A stretch of DNA of 64,000 nt from Eimeria necatrix (taxonomy: Eukaryota > Apicomplexa > Conoidasida > Eucoccidiorida > Eimeriidae). Shown here piece by piece: positions 16,219-27,527 of this stretch (positions are counted from its first letter, which is position 1; each line of letters opens with the position of its first letter). The DNA is taken from contig NW_013651701.1 in the NCBI RefSeq assembly GCF_000499385.1, positions 103,251 through 167,250 of the forward strand, in the 5' to 3' direction. The notes beneath the pieces are model-generated. The model searched no databases, had not been told where the DNA came from, and worked only from the letters and a program-made list of their open reading frames with translations. A program made the translations under genes and the position numbers.

Positions 16219-17889
16219 GTAGGGCTCTTCTTACTCGATTTCCCATCAACCTTTCGGGGTATCTTCAAGTCGACGACGTGCAGCGTGATGCTTCGGCAGG
16301 TGCTGCAGCAAACCTTTGTGCTGCTGCTGCTGCTGCTGCTGCTGCTGTCGTCTCCACTGCGCAGCGAAACCCCGTTGCTGCTCACACAAACCCTCACCAT
16401 TGGAGTGTCTACGCTTTGGGTGTCTGCTGAGACAGAGCCTTCGGGCCAGAAGCTCTTTGGGGGCTGCTTCCATCTCTGCCCCGTGTTGCTGCTGCTGCTG
16501 CTGCTGCTCGCGTGGCGACCCTGCTGCTGCTGCCGCTGCTGCTGCTGCTGCTCTGTAGCTGTTGTTGCAGCCGTCGGCTGGCTGAGCGCAGCGATCGCTG
16601 CAGCAAGCCCCGGCACCCCTTCGCTGGTCTCTGCAGCAGCAGCAGCTGCTGCTGCTGCAGGCGACGCAGCAGCAGCGTGCCGACTGGAAGCAGCAAGCGC
16701 CGCAAGAGCAGCAGTTGCTGTGGCGCTGCACTGATTGACAGCAGCAGCAGCAAGCTCGGATGGGGGCCGCTCGTCCAGTATGAGGCCCCAGTGGCAGTAG
16801 CAGGGGGGCCCCCCGGGGGGCCCCCCTTGGCTTTGATAATCTTCATTCAGCAGCGCCACAAGCCGCAGCAGCAAAACTCCTGTTGTGTCTTCTACGAGGG
16901 CCACTTCCACCTCCCCGCCCTGCTGCCCCGAGGAGGCGTAGCGTCTGCAGCAGGCAACAGCAGCAGCAGCAGCACCAGCAGCAGCAGCGCAGCAAGGGCA
17001 CAAATGTGGGAGAAGCAGCAAAAGGACAAAACAGCAAGCAGCAAAGAAACACAGCAGCAGCTCAGACTGCAGGCTGAGCAGGGCCCCACACGCGAAGCGC
17101 AGCTGCGCCTCAGCCCGCACAGCTGAAACAGCAGCAACAGCAGCTGCAGCAACAGCAGCAGCAGCAGCAGCTGCTGCTGCTGCTGGGTATTGTGAATTGG
17201 CGCACCTGCAGGAGACGAGGCGCTGCCCCCCATAAGATGTTTTTTTGACACCTGAAAGGCCAGAAGAGCCCAAAGGGGCCAAAAGGGAAGGCAGCAGCAG
17301 CCGCCACTCAGAAGTGCAGAAGAGTTCTTTTGCTGCTGCGTCTGCTGCTGCTTCTGTTGCTGCTGCTGCTGCTGCTGCTTCCTCGGCCTCAGCCGCCGCC
17401 CTTGCTGCAGCGGCGGCGGCGTTCTCTGCTGCCGCCGCTGCTGCGGCTGCTGCTGCTGCTGCTACCGCCGCTGTGGCCGCTGCAGCGTCTGCTGCAGCAG
17501 CTGCCGTTTCTGCTGCGTTGTCGGCGATTGCTGCGCGGTTTGCTGCTGTTCCCGCAACAGCGCGTGCTGCTGCAGCGGCCGTGTCTGCTGCTGCTGCTGC
17601 TGCTGCTGCTAGTGCTGCTGTCACTACTGTGTCTGTGGGGCACTCCTCTGGGATCTCCACCTCCCTGTCCGTTGCAGCTGCTGCGCATTCCAGGCCAGAG
17701 GCTGCAGCAGCAGCATCTGCCATCATTGCTGCTGTTTCTGCTGCTGCTGCAGCACCAACGCCCCTGCAGACGTTAATGCCCTTATCAGCGAGGCCTGAGC
17801 CGCGCCTAGCCCCACACTGCTGCTGCTGCTCCTGCGGCGGCTGCTGCAGCTCGAACAATACTATGCGTGTCTCTGCCTGCCCGTCTACT

Positions 17890-17925
<36 letters not shown>

Positions 17926-18370
17926 TGGGCTAGCTGCTGCTGTTGCTGCATTTCTGCAGCACTAAATGGCGGCACAATGCGCTGAATAGAGAAGGAAAGA
18001 GGTGCTCCTAAGCTGCACAGAAGTCTAATGGAGAGCAGCTGCTGCTGCTGCTGCAGCGGCAGCAGGAGTCGCAGCCGCAGCAGACTTGAGCAGCCTGAGC
18101 CTATGCACGGCAGCGCAGCCAGTTCTGCCGTCTGTTCTGCTGCTGCCTGCTGCAGCGCTGCTGCAAGGCCTGCAGCAAGCCCTGCAGCTGAGCCCGCGGC
18201 GGCATTTGTTGCTGTGTCTGCTGCTGCTGCTGCTGCTGTTGCTGCCTCTGGTACTGCTGCTGCTGGCACCACACAGTGCACTGGAGGCCTCCCCCCTAAG
18301 AGAGGCTTTGTGGGGCACTCCCTCAGCAGCCCGCCCATTTCAAGCTGCACCAAATACGCAGCAGTCGGGC

Positions 18371-18421
<51 letters not shown>

Positions 18422-18776
18422 ATTGCTTGTCGACGATAAGATCCACAGCCAGCCAACGCCCCACTAGCCATGTTGTGATCAAGCACTGTCTTTTTGCTGC
18501 TGCTGTTTCTGCTGCCGCATCAAAGACATCCAGGCACCGCAACCGCAGCAGCAGAGGCGCTGCTAGCGCGGGCTGCTGCTGCAGCTGCAGCTGCAGCTGC
18601 TGCTGCTGCAGACGTAGCAGCAGCAGCGCGGCTTGCTGGAAGGCCGCTGCTTCTGCTGCTGCTGCTGCAGCAACACAGTCCACCGAGAAATTCACATTTG
18701 TGGCTGCCTTCAACCAGCCGCTAGCTGAGCTGTGCAGCACAAACTCGACGGTGCCCTGCCCTTCCCCCTGCAGCTC

Positions 18777-18819
<43 letters not shown>

Positions 18820-19422
18820 TGGCCCAAGGGGTCCACAGAGACCCCGACAGGACACCCTAGCCGCACAAAAGCACAGTAGATAGGAGTGTCTCGCATGTTC
18901 TCGCTGCCTGCGCAGCTTTTGCTGCCGCTGCTGCTGCTGCTGCTGCTGCTGAGGTTCGCCTCTGTAGCAGCAGCAGCACTTTCAAGCGAGGCGCCACTGG
19001 TGCTGCTGCTGTTGCTGCAGGTCGAGCAGCTGCAAACACTCTTGTTTGTTTGCTCTGCGCCCGTGCTGCCCCTGCTGCTGTTGCTGCTGCTGCTGCCGCC
19101 GACAGCTCTGCCTACGAGAGCAGCGCAGCAGAAGCAGCAGCAGCAGCAGCAAACATGCATGGGCGACTGCAGCGCAGCCTTCGCTGGGGCCCTTATGCAA
19201 TGGGGAGAAGCACAAGAAGAAGGAGGCTCTCTCCAGCTGCGGCCGTCTGCTGCAGTGAAGCCCCAGTGCAGGTACAGCTGCTGCAGCTGCTGCTGCTGCA
19301 GCTGCTGCAGCTGCAGCTGCTGCTGCTTTGCACACGCAGGCTGCAGGCCCCCGTGCTGCTGGGGCGGCAGCGGCAGCAGCTTCAGCGGTAGAGAGCCTTG
19401 GCTGCTAAAGTCAGCATCTTCC

Positions 19423-19461
<39 letters not shown>

Positions 19462-19521
19462 CCCAGCTTTGCTGGGCCAAACGCGTCATCTGGGGTGTCG
19501 GGCTGCGTCGCTACTGTCTCG

Positions 19522-19554
<33 letters not shown>

Positions 19555-19651
19555 GGAGACGACCCCAGAAGGGCCCGCTGGAAGCAGCTGCAGCAGCCCC
19601 ACTGTGGCAGTGGGGAAGCCTGCGCGCCATAGTTCAAAGGAAACAGGCGCC

Positions 19652-19688
<37 letters not shown>

Positions 19689-19835
19689 TTGCTGCTGCTG
19701 CTGTGCCTGCTGCCCCTCTTCCTCTTCGTTTTCTGCTGCAGCGGCAACCTGCAGCAGCAGCGTGTGGCTGCTGCTGCAGGTATCTTCACGCACAAGGCTG
19801 CTCGGGACGACCAGGGCCCTGTACGATACAACCCA

Positions 19836-19879
<44 letters not shown>

Positions 19880-19988
19880 CGTCCTTCTGCGCACAGGCTC
19901 TGCTGGTAGTTCGAGGCCCTACTATGACGTGGCGCTGCAGCAACTCTCGCAGCAGCCTCTTCTGCTGCTCGCTGAACTGCTGCCCATG

Positions 19989-20019
<31 letters not shown>

Positions 20020-20048
20020 AGGCTGGGCGCGTGGCCTGCAGCGCTCAT
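5874..20048 (-). CDS. GWD: Alpha-glucan water dikinase homologue with tandem CBM45-like modules; probably catalytically inactive
   Basis: GWD enzymes phosphorylate glucan chains on starch or amylopectin and so open the granule for degradation. Proposed exons: 20048-16235, 16049-14077 and 13786 to about 12110; then about 11925-11780, 11670-11348 and 11310-10828 (uncertain); then 10094-7475 and 7229-5874. Start is an ATG (MSAAGHAPSL). Order: CBM45-like 1 (HWGF...WREPP...VEFVLHSSASGWLK), CBM45-like 2 (CHWGL...RWKQPPKSFWPEG...VSFVLRSG...GGNFCIDV), central helical region, GDEEIP motif, phosphohistidine region (VRCRTQRCFFAVCRDP), VWATLF, AVLIQLVESSS, GEVVLGLG...TLQGV and ALGYPQIVHGIW. That order matches plant GWD1. 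Length is near 4,100 residues against about 1,460 in plants, inflated by homopolymers. Expected catalytic residues are replaced (see the next features). Family assignment is fairly firm; the middle splice junctions are not. Confidence 0.75.
5950..7110 (-). other. Degenerate ATP-grasp-like nucleotide-binding region of the GWD homologue
   Basis: Recalled plant GWD motifs were compared with the translated last exon. The FRSDSNGEDLEG loop reads LSPDFSVEGLEG, so the catalytic Arg is lost while LEG remains. The PQDIEGV motif reads PQIVHGI, with Asp and Glu gone. The closing VVQTRPQ reads LLSSRSVVL. The flanking pattern (GEVVLGLG, TLQGV, IEAEAALGYPQ) is kept, so the alignment is anchored on both sides. 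The protein ends about 35 residues after the last motif. Confidence 0.65.
9290..9360 (-). other. Phosphohistidine region of the GWD homologue: catalytic His replaced by Ser
   Basis: Plant GWD carries the phospho-accepting His in LSHVSVRARNSKVCFATC. Here the minus strand reads SCSLLVRCRTQRCFFAVC without gaps. The residue at the His position is Ser, codon AGC, complement of 9296-9298. The following VRxR and CFAxC residues align well, which fixes the register. Confidence 0.65.
10258..10436. repeat. GCTA/GCTAGC tetranucleotide tract in a GWD intron
   Basis: About 180 bp of near-continuous GCTAGCTGGCTAGC. It falls in the proposed intron between the exons ending near 10828 and starting at 10094. 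The same intron also holds CAG-rich DNA at 10480-10650. Confidence 0.8.
13829..13905. repeat. (GCTA)n microsatellite in a GWD intron
   Basis: A nearly perfect GCTA run at 13830-13875 followed by broken units. It lies within the intron 13787-14076, whose borders (donor GTAGCA, acceptor TGCAG) agree in phase with the flanking exons. Confidence 0.85.
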
Positions 20049-21101
20049 CGCAGGGGCGCAGCTGCTGTTGCTGTGTACGGTGGCATTCCTACGTCGTGAA
20101 GCTGCTGCTGCTGCTGCTGCTGCTGCGATGGCTGGAGTTCGCCCGCGTTTCCCGGCCTGCTGCTGCTGCTGCTGCTGAGCTAGCTAACAATCCGAACTTG
20201 GTGCTGCTTGCTCCTCTTGCTGCTTCTGGCTGTGTTTGTCTTCTTGTGCTGCATTGCAGCAGGTCAACTGCATACGAGCAGCAGCAGCAGCAGCGGGAGC
20301 GGCTGCTGCTGCGCTGCTTGGGCGAAGGGGCTCCTAACGGCTGCAGCTGCTGCTGCTGCTGCTGCTGCTGCTACATGCACATAGCTTGGACACAAGACAC
20401 ACAAAGTTCCTCAGCCTCAGCGAAGAATGCTGGACAGTGGCGGGCGGCCGCAGCAGCAAGCAGCCTCCAGGGTCTGCAGTTTAGGGTTTAGGGTTTAGGG
20501 TTTGAGGCTTAGACTTTAAATCTCCGTAATATCAAGGGTTTTGTAATGAAATTTAGCAGCAAAGGGCGCCTAGATCGAGAGAAGCCTACTGGCTTTACTC
20601 AGTGTCACCAGAGTCTCCCGCTGCTGCTGCTGCAGCTGCTGCTGCAGCTGCTGCTGCTATGTGCAAACTCTTTAAAGCTCCACACACCCAGGGCAAATTT
20701 TAGCTTCTGCTTTTGCTTTACTTTTGGTTTCGATTGCGTGGGGTGCTTCCTATAGAAGCAGCTGCGCATTTGCCCCGAGCAGAAGGCTGCTGCTGCTGCA
20801 GCTGCAGCTCTGCTGCTGCTGCTGCTGCTGCTGTAGCAGCGGTGCTACCGCTGCTGCTAAATAGCTAACCCTGTTACGTAAGTTGTTGTATTTCTCTGCA
20901 GGAAGTTTCTTGTGCGGCTGATTTGTCAACTTCGTTCCTGCTGCTGCTACTAGATCTGCTGCCGCCGCCGTGCTGCTGTTGCTGCTGCTGCTGCTGCTTG
21001 CTTCGGACACGATCGTTGCTGCTGCTGCTGCAGTGGGTCAGAGAGCCGGAATGACAGGACCCTGAGGCTCGGGAAAGCAGCACCGACTCAAACGCCAGAC
21101 T

Positions 21102-21133
<32 letters not shown>

Positions 21134-21257
21134 CACACAGCTGCTGCTGCTCGACCACAGACAAGACACGCGTCTTGCTGCTGCGGCTCTCCTTGCTGGT
21201 TGAGTCCTAGGGCAGCAGCTTTTGCTGCTGCAGCAGCAGCAGCGCAGTCTCCTTCGG
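20049..21257. other. Upstream region of the GWD homologue
   Basis: Probable promoter side of the GWD homologue. It holds CTG runs (20103-20130, 20340-20375, 20615-20660, 20785-20835, 21100-21130), one telomere-like block and no convincing exon. A plus-strand frame at 20546-20755 has no recognisable domain and was not called. Confidence 0.4.
20479..20513 (+). repeat. Interstitial telomere-like repeat (TTTAGGG)
   Basis: Four consecutive TTTAGGG-type heptamers about 430 bp upstream of the GWD start codon. Telomere-like heptamers away from chromosome ends are a recognised feature of Eimeria genomes. Confidence 0.9.
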
Positions 21258-21261
21258 CTTA

Positions 21262-21431
21262 AAGTTTGAGGTTAGGGTTAAGGGTTCACAGTGAGGGTTT
21301 AGGGCTGCAATTTAGGGTTTGGGGTTTAGAAACTAGGGCGAGGGTTTAGGGTTTGGGGTTTAGAAACTAGGGCGAGGGTTTAGGGTTTGGGGCGAGGGCT
21401 TAGGGTTTGAGGCGAGGGTTTAGGGTTTGGC
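21262..21431 (+). repeat. Degenerate telomere-like array with a higher-order unit
   Basis: TTAGGG, TTTAGGG and TTTGGGG units intermixed with a spacer, TTTAGAAACTAGGGCGAGGG, present twice at 21325-21380. The array therefore has a longer unit of about 40 bp on top of the heptamer. Confidence 0.85.
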
Positions 21432-21499
21432 GGCTTCGAGACTGCAGAGCCCTTTGGCAGCAACGCGCAGGCCTTGACTCGCAACCGAGGCAGCGCCCT

Positions 21500-21534
<35 letters not shown>

Positions 21535-21863
21535 TCTGGCTGCTGCTGCTGCAGCAACGCATGCAACCGCTGCTGGGGCACTTTACTGCAGCAGCGCCTC
21601 CAGCCGCAAGAGCTACGGGGGCCCCTGTAGGGTCCACGGGGGCCCCACAAGTGGCTCAGCAGCAACTCAGTAGTGTTGTTTGCTGCTGCTGCAGCGCGTA
21701 TTGTCTGCTGCTGCTGCAGTGCTGCTTCTGCTGCGCCTTCTGTTTGCTGCTGCTGCTGCTGCGCCTTCTCTGTGCTGCTGCTGCTGCTGCTGCTGCCAGC
21801 TGCATCTTTTCCCGTGTCGGTGACTGCTTTTGGCCGTGGGCCTCTACCCTAGAAAACTACTGA

Positions 21864-22165
21864 AGCAGCTAGCCAGCCAGCTAGCCAGCCAGCTAGCCAG
21901 CCAAGTAGCTAGCTAACCAGCCAGCTAGCTGCCTAGGCACCCATTTAGCCAGCCAGCTAGCTGCCCAGCCAGCCAGCTAGCGGGCCAGCCAGCTAGCGGG
22001 CCAGCTAGCCAGTTAGCTAGCTAGGCAGCTGGCTAGGCAGCTAGCTATCCAGTTAGCTAACCAGCTAGCTATCTAGCTAGCTAACTAGCCAGCTAACTGG
22101 CTAGCTAACTGGCTAGCTAACCAGCTAGCTAGCCAGCTAGCTAACCAGCTAGCTAGCCAGTTGGC
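21864..22165. repeat. GCTAGCCAGC-rich satellite-like tract
   Basis: About 300 bp of GCTAGC and CCAGCTAGC units with many variants. It is the longest tract of this class in the window and separates the GWD and WD40 loci. Confidence 0.85.
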
Positions 22166-22323
22166 TGCTGTCTGCCGCGGCTCTGAGCAGGGCCGCATGC
22201 ATCGAGAAGTAATCAACTAAGAAGCATTTTCTAGAAGAGCAGAAACTTTTGAGTCATTTAATGATTAATAAGTCCATCTACATGTTCCTTTAACAGCAAG
22301 CGCATGCATACACCCGAAAAACG

Positions 22324-22339
22324 AGGTGTACGTACACCT
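22324..22339. promoter_or_regulatory. Perfect 16-bp palindrome AGGTGTACGTACACCT
   Basis: Dyad-symmetric copy of the dispersed GGTGTACGTACACC motif, in the 3' flank of the WD40 gene. A half-site-like CGGGTGTATGC sits 10 bp away on the minus strand. Role unknown; a protein-binding site or a repeat-element core are both possible. Confidence 0.5.
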
Positions 22340-22465
22340 GGCTGCAGGCCCGCGACCCAACCTGCTGTCTTCTCAAATCCAATTAAATAAACAAAAGTCC
22401 TCAGGGGTTTACCCCTTTCTAAACAAACGGCAAAAACTCGAAAGAGAAAAGCTACGGGCCAAGCC

Positions 22466-23960
22466 CTGGGGGCCCCTGGGGGCCCCCAGGGGGCCCCCAA
22501 GGGGCAATTGGTGGGGTTGTTGTGTTGCCCTTTTGCTGCTCCTGCTGCTCACCAGTCCCCCTCTGGCTCTGAGAGCCAGTCCAGGGGGCCCCCCGAGGGG
22601 GCCCCCGCGCCGCCGCCCCTGGGGGCCCCCCGGGGGGCCCCCCGGGGGGCCCCCGGCGGGGCCCCCTGGGGGGCCCCCGGGGGCCCCCTCTTGGACCCTA
22701 GGGCCCACACAGCTATTGTCTCAGCGGGGAGCGACCAGTACGCTACCACTCGGCCATCTGCACTCTGCACTAAACTAGCGGCGTTGTCTGTGTCTGTGTA
22801 GCCCCCTGAGGGCTGGGCCTCAGGGTACTCTTGGGTCTGGGGGGCCCCCCGGGGCCCCCCCAGGGGGCCCCCGAGGGGCCCCCCGAGGGGCCCCCCGAGG
22901 GGCCCCCCCAGGGGCCCCCAGGGGGCCCCCGCGGAGGCCCTGCCCCGGCCTCCCGGGGGGCCCCCCCAGCCCCCGTAGAGAGAGCCTAAGTGGGGGGAAA
23001 CCCCGTAGGGGCTCAGGCGGCTCCGAGGGGGCCCTCGGGGCCCCGCAGGGGGCAGCGGGGGGGCCCCCGGCAGCCCTGAGTCTGCTGCTGCTGCTGCTGC
23101 TGCTGTGGGGCTCAGAGGGTTGCTGCTGCTGCTGCTTCTGCCGCTGCTGTCCCGCCGCACAGGCCGCTCGCCAAAACCCCCAACTTTCAGCAGCAGCGGC
23201 TGCAGCAGCGCCGAGCAGTCGGGGGCCCCCGGGGGGCCCCCTGAGGGCCCCCAGTCCCCCCCGAACCCTCTCCTGCCCGCCCGCTGCTGCTGCCGCTGCT
23301 GCTGCTGCTGCTGCTGCTGCGATTCCAGCAGGGCTTGTCCGCCGTCTCCTAAGTAGCACCACACAGTGACGCCCCCGCGGCCCTTATGCCCCAAAGACCT
23401 GCCCCTCCTTGGGGGCCCCTGGGGGCCCCCCTGGGGGGCCCCCAGGGGGGCCCCCTCGGGGCCCCCGCAGGGCCTCCGCCAGCTGTGGGAAAGCAGCAGG
23501 TCTCCGGTAAATTTGCTCCAGAGCATAGAAGTGGTCTGCGCAGAAACTCACACAAAAGTGCTGCCCCTAGCTTGAAAGAGGGGCCCCCAGGGGCCCCCAG
23601 GGGCCCCCCGCGCAGCTTGGGGGCCCCACTGTACCCCATTTCCCTTGCCTCCAAAAGGGGCCCCCAGGGGCAGGCTGGGGGCCCCCAGGGGCCCCCAGCC
23701 TGCAACCCGGGGGGCCCCTTTGGCCCCACTCTTCATAGAGAAATGCCCCCATGGGGCCCCTCGGGGGCCCCCAGGGGCCCTCCAGTGCAAACAGGAAGTT
23801 TCTTCATTTACAGACTTGAAGCTTGAGGGTACAGGGGGCCCCCAGGGCCCCTTTGTGCCTGACTAGAGGGCCCCAAGGGGCCTGGAATGGGGCCCCTGGG
23901 GGCCCCCAGGGGCCCCTGGGGGCCCCCCTCCAAGGGCCCCCGTGTACCCAAGGGGGCCCC
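22466..23960. repeat. GGGGCCCC tract cluster
   Basis: Dense runs of GGGGGCCCC with short spacers (22466-22690, 22840-23060, 23400-23470, 23580-23960). The unit is close to self-complementary, so both strands encode Gly/Pro/Ala. It overlaps the 3' part of the WD40 gene. Confidence 0.9.
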
Positions 23961-24595
23961 AAATGATAAGGAAAAACTTACAATTCCTTCCATGTAAATA
24001 TCCAGAAGCGGAGTCGGGTGGATAGCGCTGGCATCTCTGATCCAGGCCTTGAGCCTGCTGCTGCCGCAGCTGCTGCTGCTGCTGCTGCTGCAGCTTGCTG
24101 CTGCTCCCGGGCTTCGCGCTGCTGCTGCAGTGTCCCCAGAAGACAGCAGCACCCGGGGGTCATGCATGCAAAAAGACAAACAACGAACTCGACCCCCATG
24201 GGCCCCCAAGACAAAAGAAGAAACTCCCAGCTGCCAAGACCCACAAACAAGGGCCTTGGGGGCCCCTGGGGCCCCTGGGGCCCCGGGGGCCCCGGGGGCC
24301 CCTGGGGCCCCGGGGGCCCCGGGAGCCCCGGGGGCCCCGGGGGCCCCAGGGGCCCCCGGGGCCCCCCCGCCTTCGCTGCAGCCCCTCGGGAAGCTGCCAG
24401 GGGCCCCCTCAGGCTCATAGAGGAGCAGCTTGGGGCCCCCAAAGAGGGGCAAAAAGCTCTGCAGCAGCCCCAGAGGGTCTGCTGCAGCTGCAGCGGGGCC
24501 CCCCAGGTCAGGGGGGGGCCCCTTGAGGGCGCTGGGAGGCCTTGGGGGCCCCCCCTCGTCCGCGCTACCTTCGGAGCAGCCTGTGCTGCCCTCAA

Positions 24596-24639
<44 letters not shown>

Positions 24640-25320
24640 GCGTCTCTGCCCAGCGGGGTGTCCGGGGGCGAATTGCTGGAGGGCTGCGTAGAGGCAGTGC
24701 TGAGGGTCTTCAGAGAAGACCCATCTCTCATCCGGGGCCCCTTGGGGCCCTGCAGGGGGCCCCCGGGGGCCCCCATTTCTTCTAGGGCCTCCGGGGCCTC
24801 CGGGGCCTCGGGGGCCCCCGGGGCCCCCAGGGCCGGGGGGGCCCCCCCCAACCTGGGGGCCCCCACTCCCCCCTCATCGCCCTGCAGCTGCTGCAGGTGG
24901 GAGAGGGGCCCCCTGAAGGGCCCCGGAAGAGGGTCCTGCGGGTGGGGTGCCCCCGGGGGGCCCCCCAGGGGGCCCCCGGGGGGGCCCCCCAGGGGGCCCC
25001 TGCTGCTGTGGGCAGCTGCAGCAGCCCTGTAGTACTGCCTGAGGGCCCCCAAAGACCACAAAAGAAGGGCCCCCTCTCTGCTGCCAACAGCCAAGCTGTC
25101 GCCCTCGGGGCCCCACACTAAGCAGCAGGGGGAGTGCAGCACAGCGTGGGAGGCCCCCGGGGGCCCCCCTGCTGCTGCTTCGGGGGGCCCCCTTGCTGCT
25201 GCCTCGGGGGGCCCCCCTGGGAGGGGCCCCAGGGCGCTTTGGACCAGCAGAGAGGGCCCCAAGAGCGGGCAGGCGAAGAGGAAGGAGTGCAGGTGCTGCA
25301 GGGTCACTCGGGCCTCTCCA

Positions 25321-25361
<41 letters not shown>

Positions 25362-25512
25362 GTGGGGCGGGGAGGCCCAGCTGCGCTGCACTTGCACTTC
25401 CCACAACTCCACGCGGCCATCTGCATGCGCTGCTGCCAGCAGCAGCTCTTTGGGGTGCCAGCTGAGGGCAGAGACTTCGGGGGAGCCTTTGAGGCCCTCC
25501 CAGTTGCTGCAG

Positions 25513-25551
<39 letters not shown>

Positions 25552-27119
25552 GGCTGCTGCTGGAAGGCCGCGAGGGCCTCGAGAAGCGCGCTGCGCTGCT
25601 CCGTGCCGCAGGGAGCTGCCCCAGGCGAGTGAGCAGCAGCAGCAGCAACGCAGCGGCTAGCAGCTAAAGGCGAGCAGAGGCCCCCTGCCTCGGGGGGCCC
25701 CACAGCTGCTGCTGCTGCTGCTGCTGCTGCTCCCTGCACGGGCGGCAGCAGCCACAGCTCCAGGGCCCCCGACTCAAACCCCAGAGCCAGCAGCGCCTCG
25801 TCTGCTGCAGCAAACTGCACACAAGTCACGCTGCTGCGGCAGGGCAGGGGGCCCCTAGGGTCTTCTTGCTGCGCAGCACGGGGGCCCCCCTCCGCCTCTG
25901 TGGCTGGGGACAGCAGCGCAGCAGGGGGCCCCCCGAAGTCCGCAGCAGCAGCAGCAGCAGCAGCAGCGCCCAGGGCCCCTTCGAGGAACCTCGGGGTGTC
26001 CATGGGCCGCAGGTCTCCGTCGCCCACGAGCAGCAGCTGCTGCTGCATGAGCTGCTGCTGCAGCTGCTGCTGCTGCTGCGGCTCCTGCTGCAGCTGCTGC
26101 TGCTGCTGCTGCGCCGGAGACGCCGGCCACAGGGCCGTGGGCTCCCCTATAGGGGCACATGTGGGGTCTGTTGCAGCAACATAAACTGTAGAAACTAAAG
26201 AAGTAACAAATCGACTAGAGAGGGGCCCCCAGTCCATGGGTTGCTGCAGCCTGCGGTGCTGCAGCGCCTCGGGCAGGTCAAGCGAGCGCAGGGGCCCCTG
26301 GGGGCCCCCCTGGGGGCCCCCCGGGGGGCCCCACAGGGGCCCCCCCGGGGGGGCCCCCCACAGGGGGGGGCCCCCAGGGGGCCCCCACAGGGGGCCCCTC
26401 TCGGAGGCCAGGGCCGCGCAGAGAAAAGGGTCCAGGGGCGGGGGCAGCTGGGGGGCCCTAAGGGCAGGGGCAGCAGCAAAAAGGGAAAAGTGCGCAAAAT
26501 GAAGCAAAAAAAGAAATTAAAAGAACTAAAAGGGAATAAAAAGAATTAAAAAGAATTAAATGGTTGAAGTGGAGATTTATTTGGAGAAAATTGCGGAAAA
26601 AAACGAAAAAAATGGACCAAAAATGATCGAAATGCAGCAAAGTCCGGCACTGGCAGCAGCAGCAGCAGCAGCAACCAGCATTTAAAAGATTTAAAATAAA
26701 AAATAAAATAAAATAAAAATAAAATAAAAATAAAATAAAAAAATAAAAAATAAAACAAAACAAAAAGATTTAAAGGATTAAAAATAAAACATTAGAAAGA
26801 TAAGAAGAATTAAAAATTAAAAAGATTTTTAAGTAAAAATAAAACAAAAGACGACAAATAAAGAAAGTGAAAATAAGAAAGGCAAAAGACTGAAATTAAA
26901 AATGAAAAAGAATAAAAAAAGAAATGAAACAAATAAAGACAAAATAAGAAAAAGAAGCAAAAGGAAATAAATTAATTAATCAAAAAGAACGAAAAAAGAG
27001 TCAATTAAAAGAAAAAAGAAAATAATTAAATTAAATTAAATTAAAAAGCTGCAGCAAGAAAAAAGGAAAGTCAAAAGGCAGCAGCTTACAGGGGGAGCGC
27101 GGCAGAGCCGTAGGAAGGC

Positions 27120-27151
<32 letters not shown>

Positions 27152-27153
27152 GC

Positions 27154-27190
<37 letters not shown>

Positions 27191-27495
27191 GCCCGGAGGC
27201 CACTGCTGGGGGTCTTTGAAGGCCCCCAGGCTGCTCCACGGGCTGCTAGATAGGGGCGAGAAGCCCCCGTTGGCTGTGCTGCTGCTGCTGCTGCAGCAGC
27301 TCTGCAGCAGCAGCAAACGCCTGTGCTGCTGCTGCTGCTGCTGCAGCGAAGCCACAGTGCAATCTACTTCTTCTGTTGAAAAGCAGCGGCCCTCAGGGGC
27401 CTCGACTTCAAACGGAGCAGCAATAAGCCGCCCGCAGCAGCAGAACTCCCCGAGGGGCCTCCGTGCCTGCTGCTGCTGCTGCTGCTGCTGCTGGA

Positions 27496-27527
<32 letters not shown>

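Noticed and set aside
15514..16734. Long plus-strand Leu/Cys-rich frame
   Set aside because: Complement of the poly-Gln/Ser exon of the GWD homologue; no start context or domain, only CTG read as Leu and TGC as Cys.
17245..17985. Plus-strand poly-Ala frame opposite the GWD homologue
   Set aside because: Triplet repeats keep all six frames open. The minus strand here joins two CBM45-like modules, so the plus frame is a shadow.
18877..19640. Leucine-rich transmembrane protein on the plus strand
   Set aside because: Poly-Leu comes from CTG runs antisense to the first CBM45-like module; hydrophobicity is not evidence of a membrane protein here.
26500..27060. Poly-A-like AAAATAAAAT DNA as a retroposon tail
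   Set aside because: It lies between a good donor and a good acceptor with matching phases, so an AT-rich intron is the simpler reading; no target-site duplication seen.
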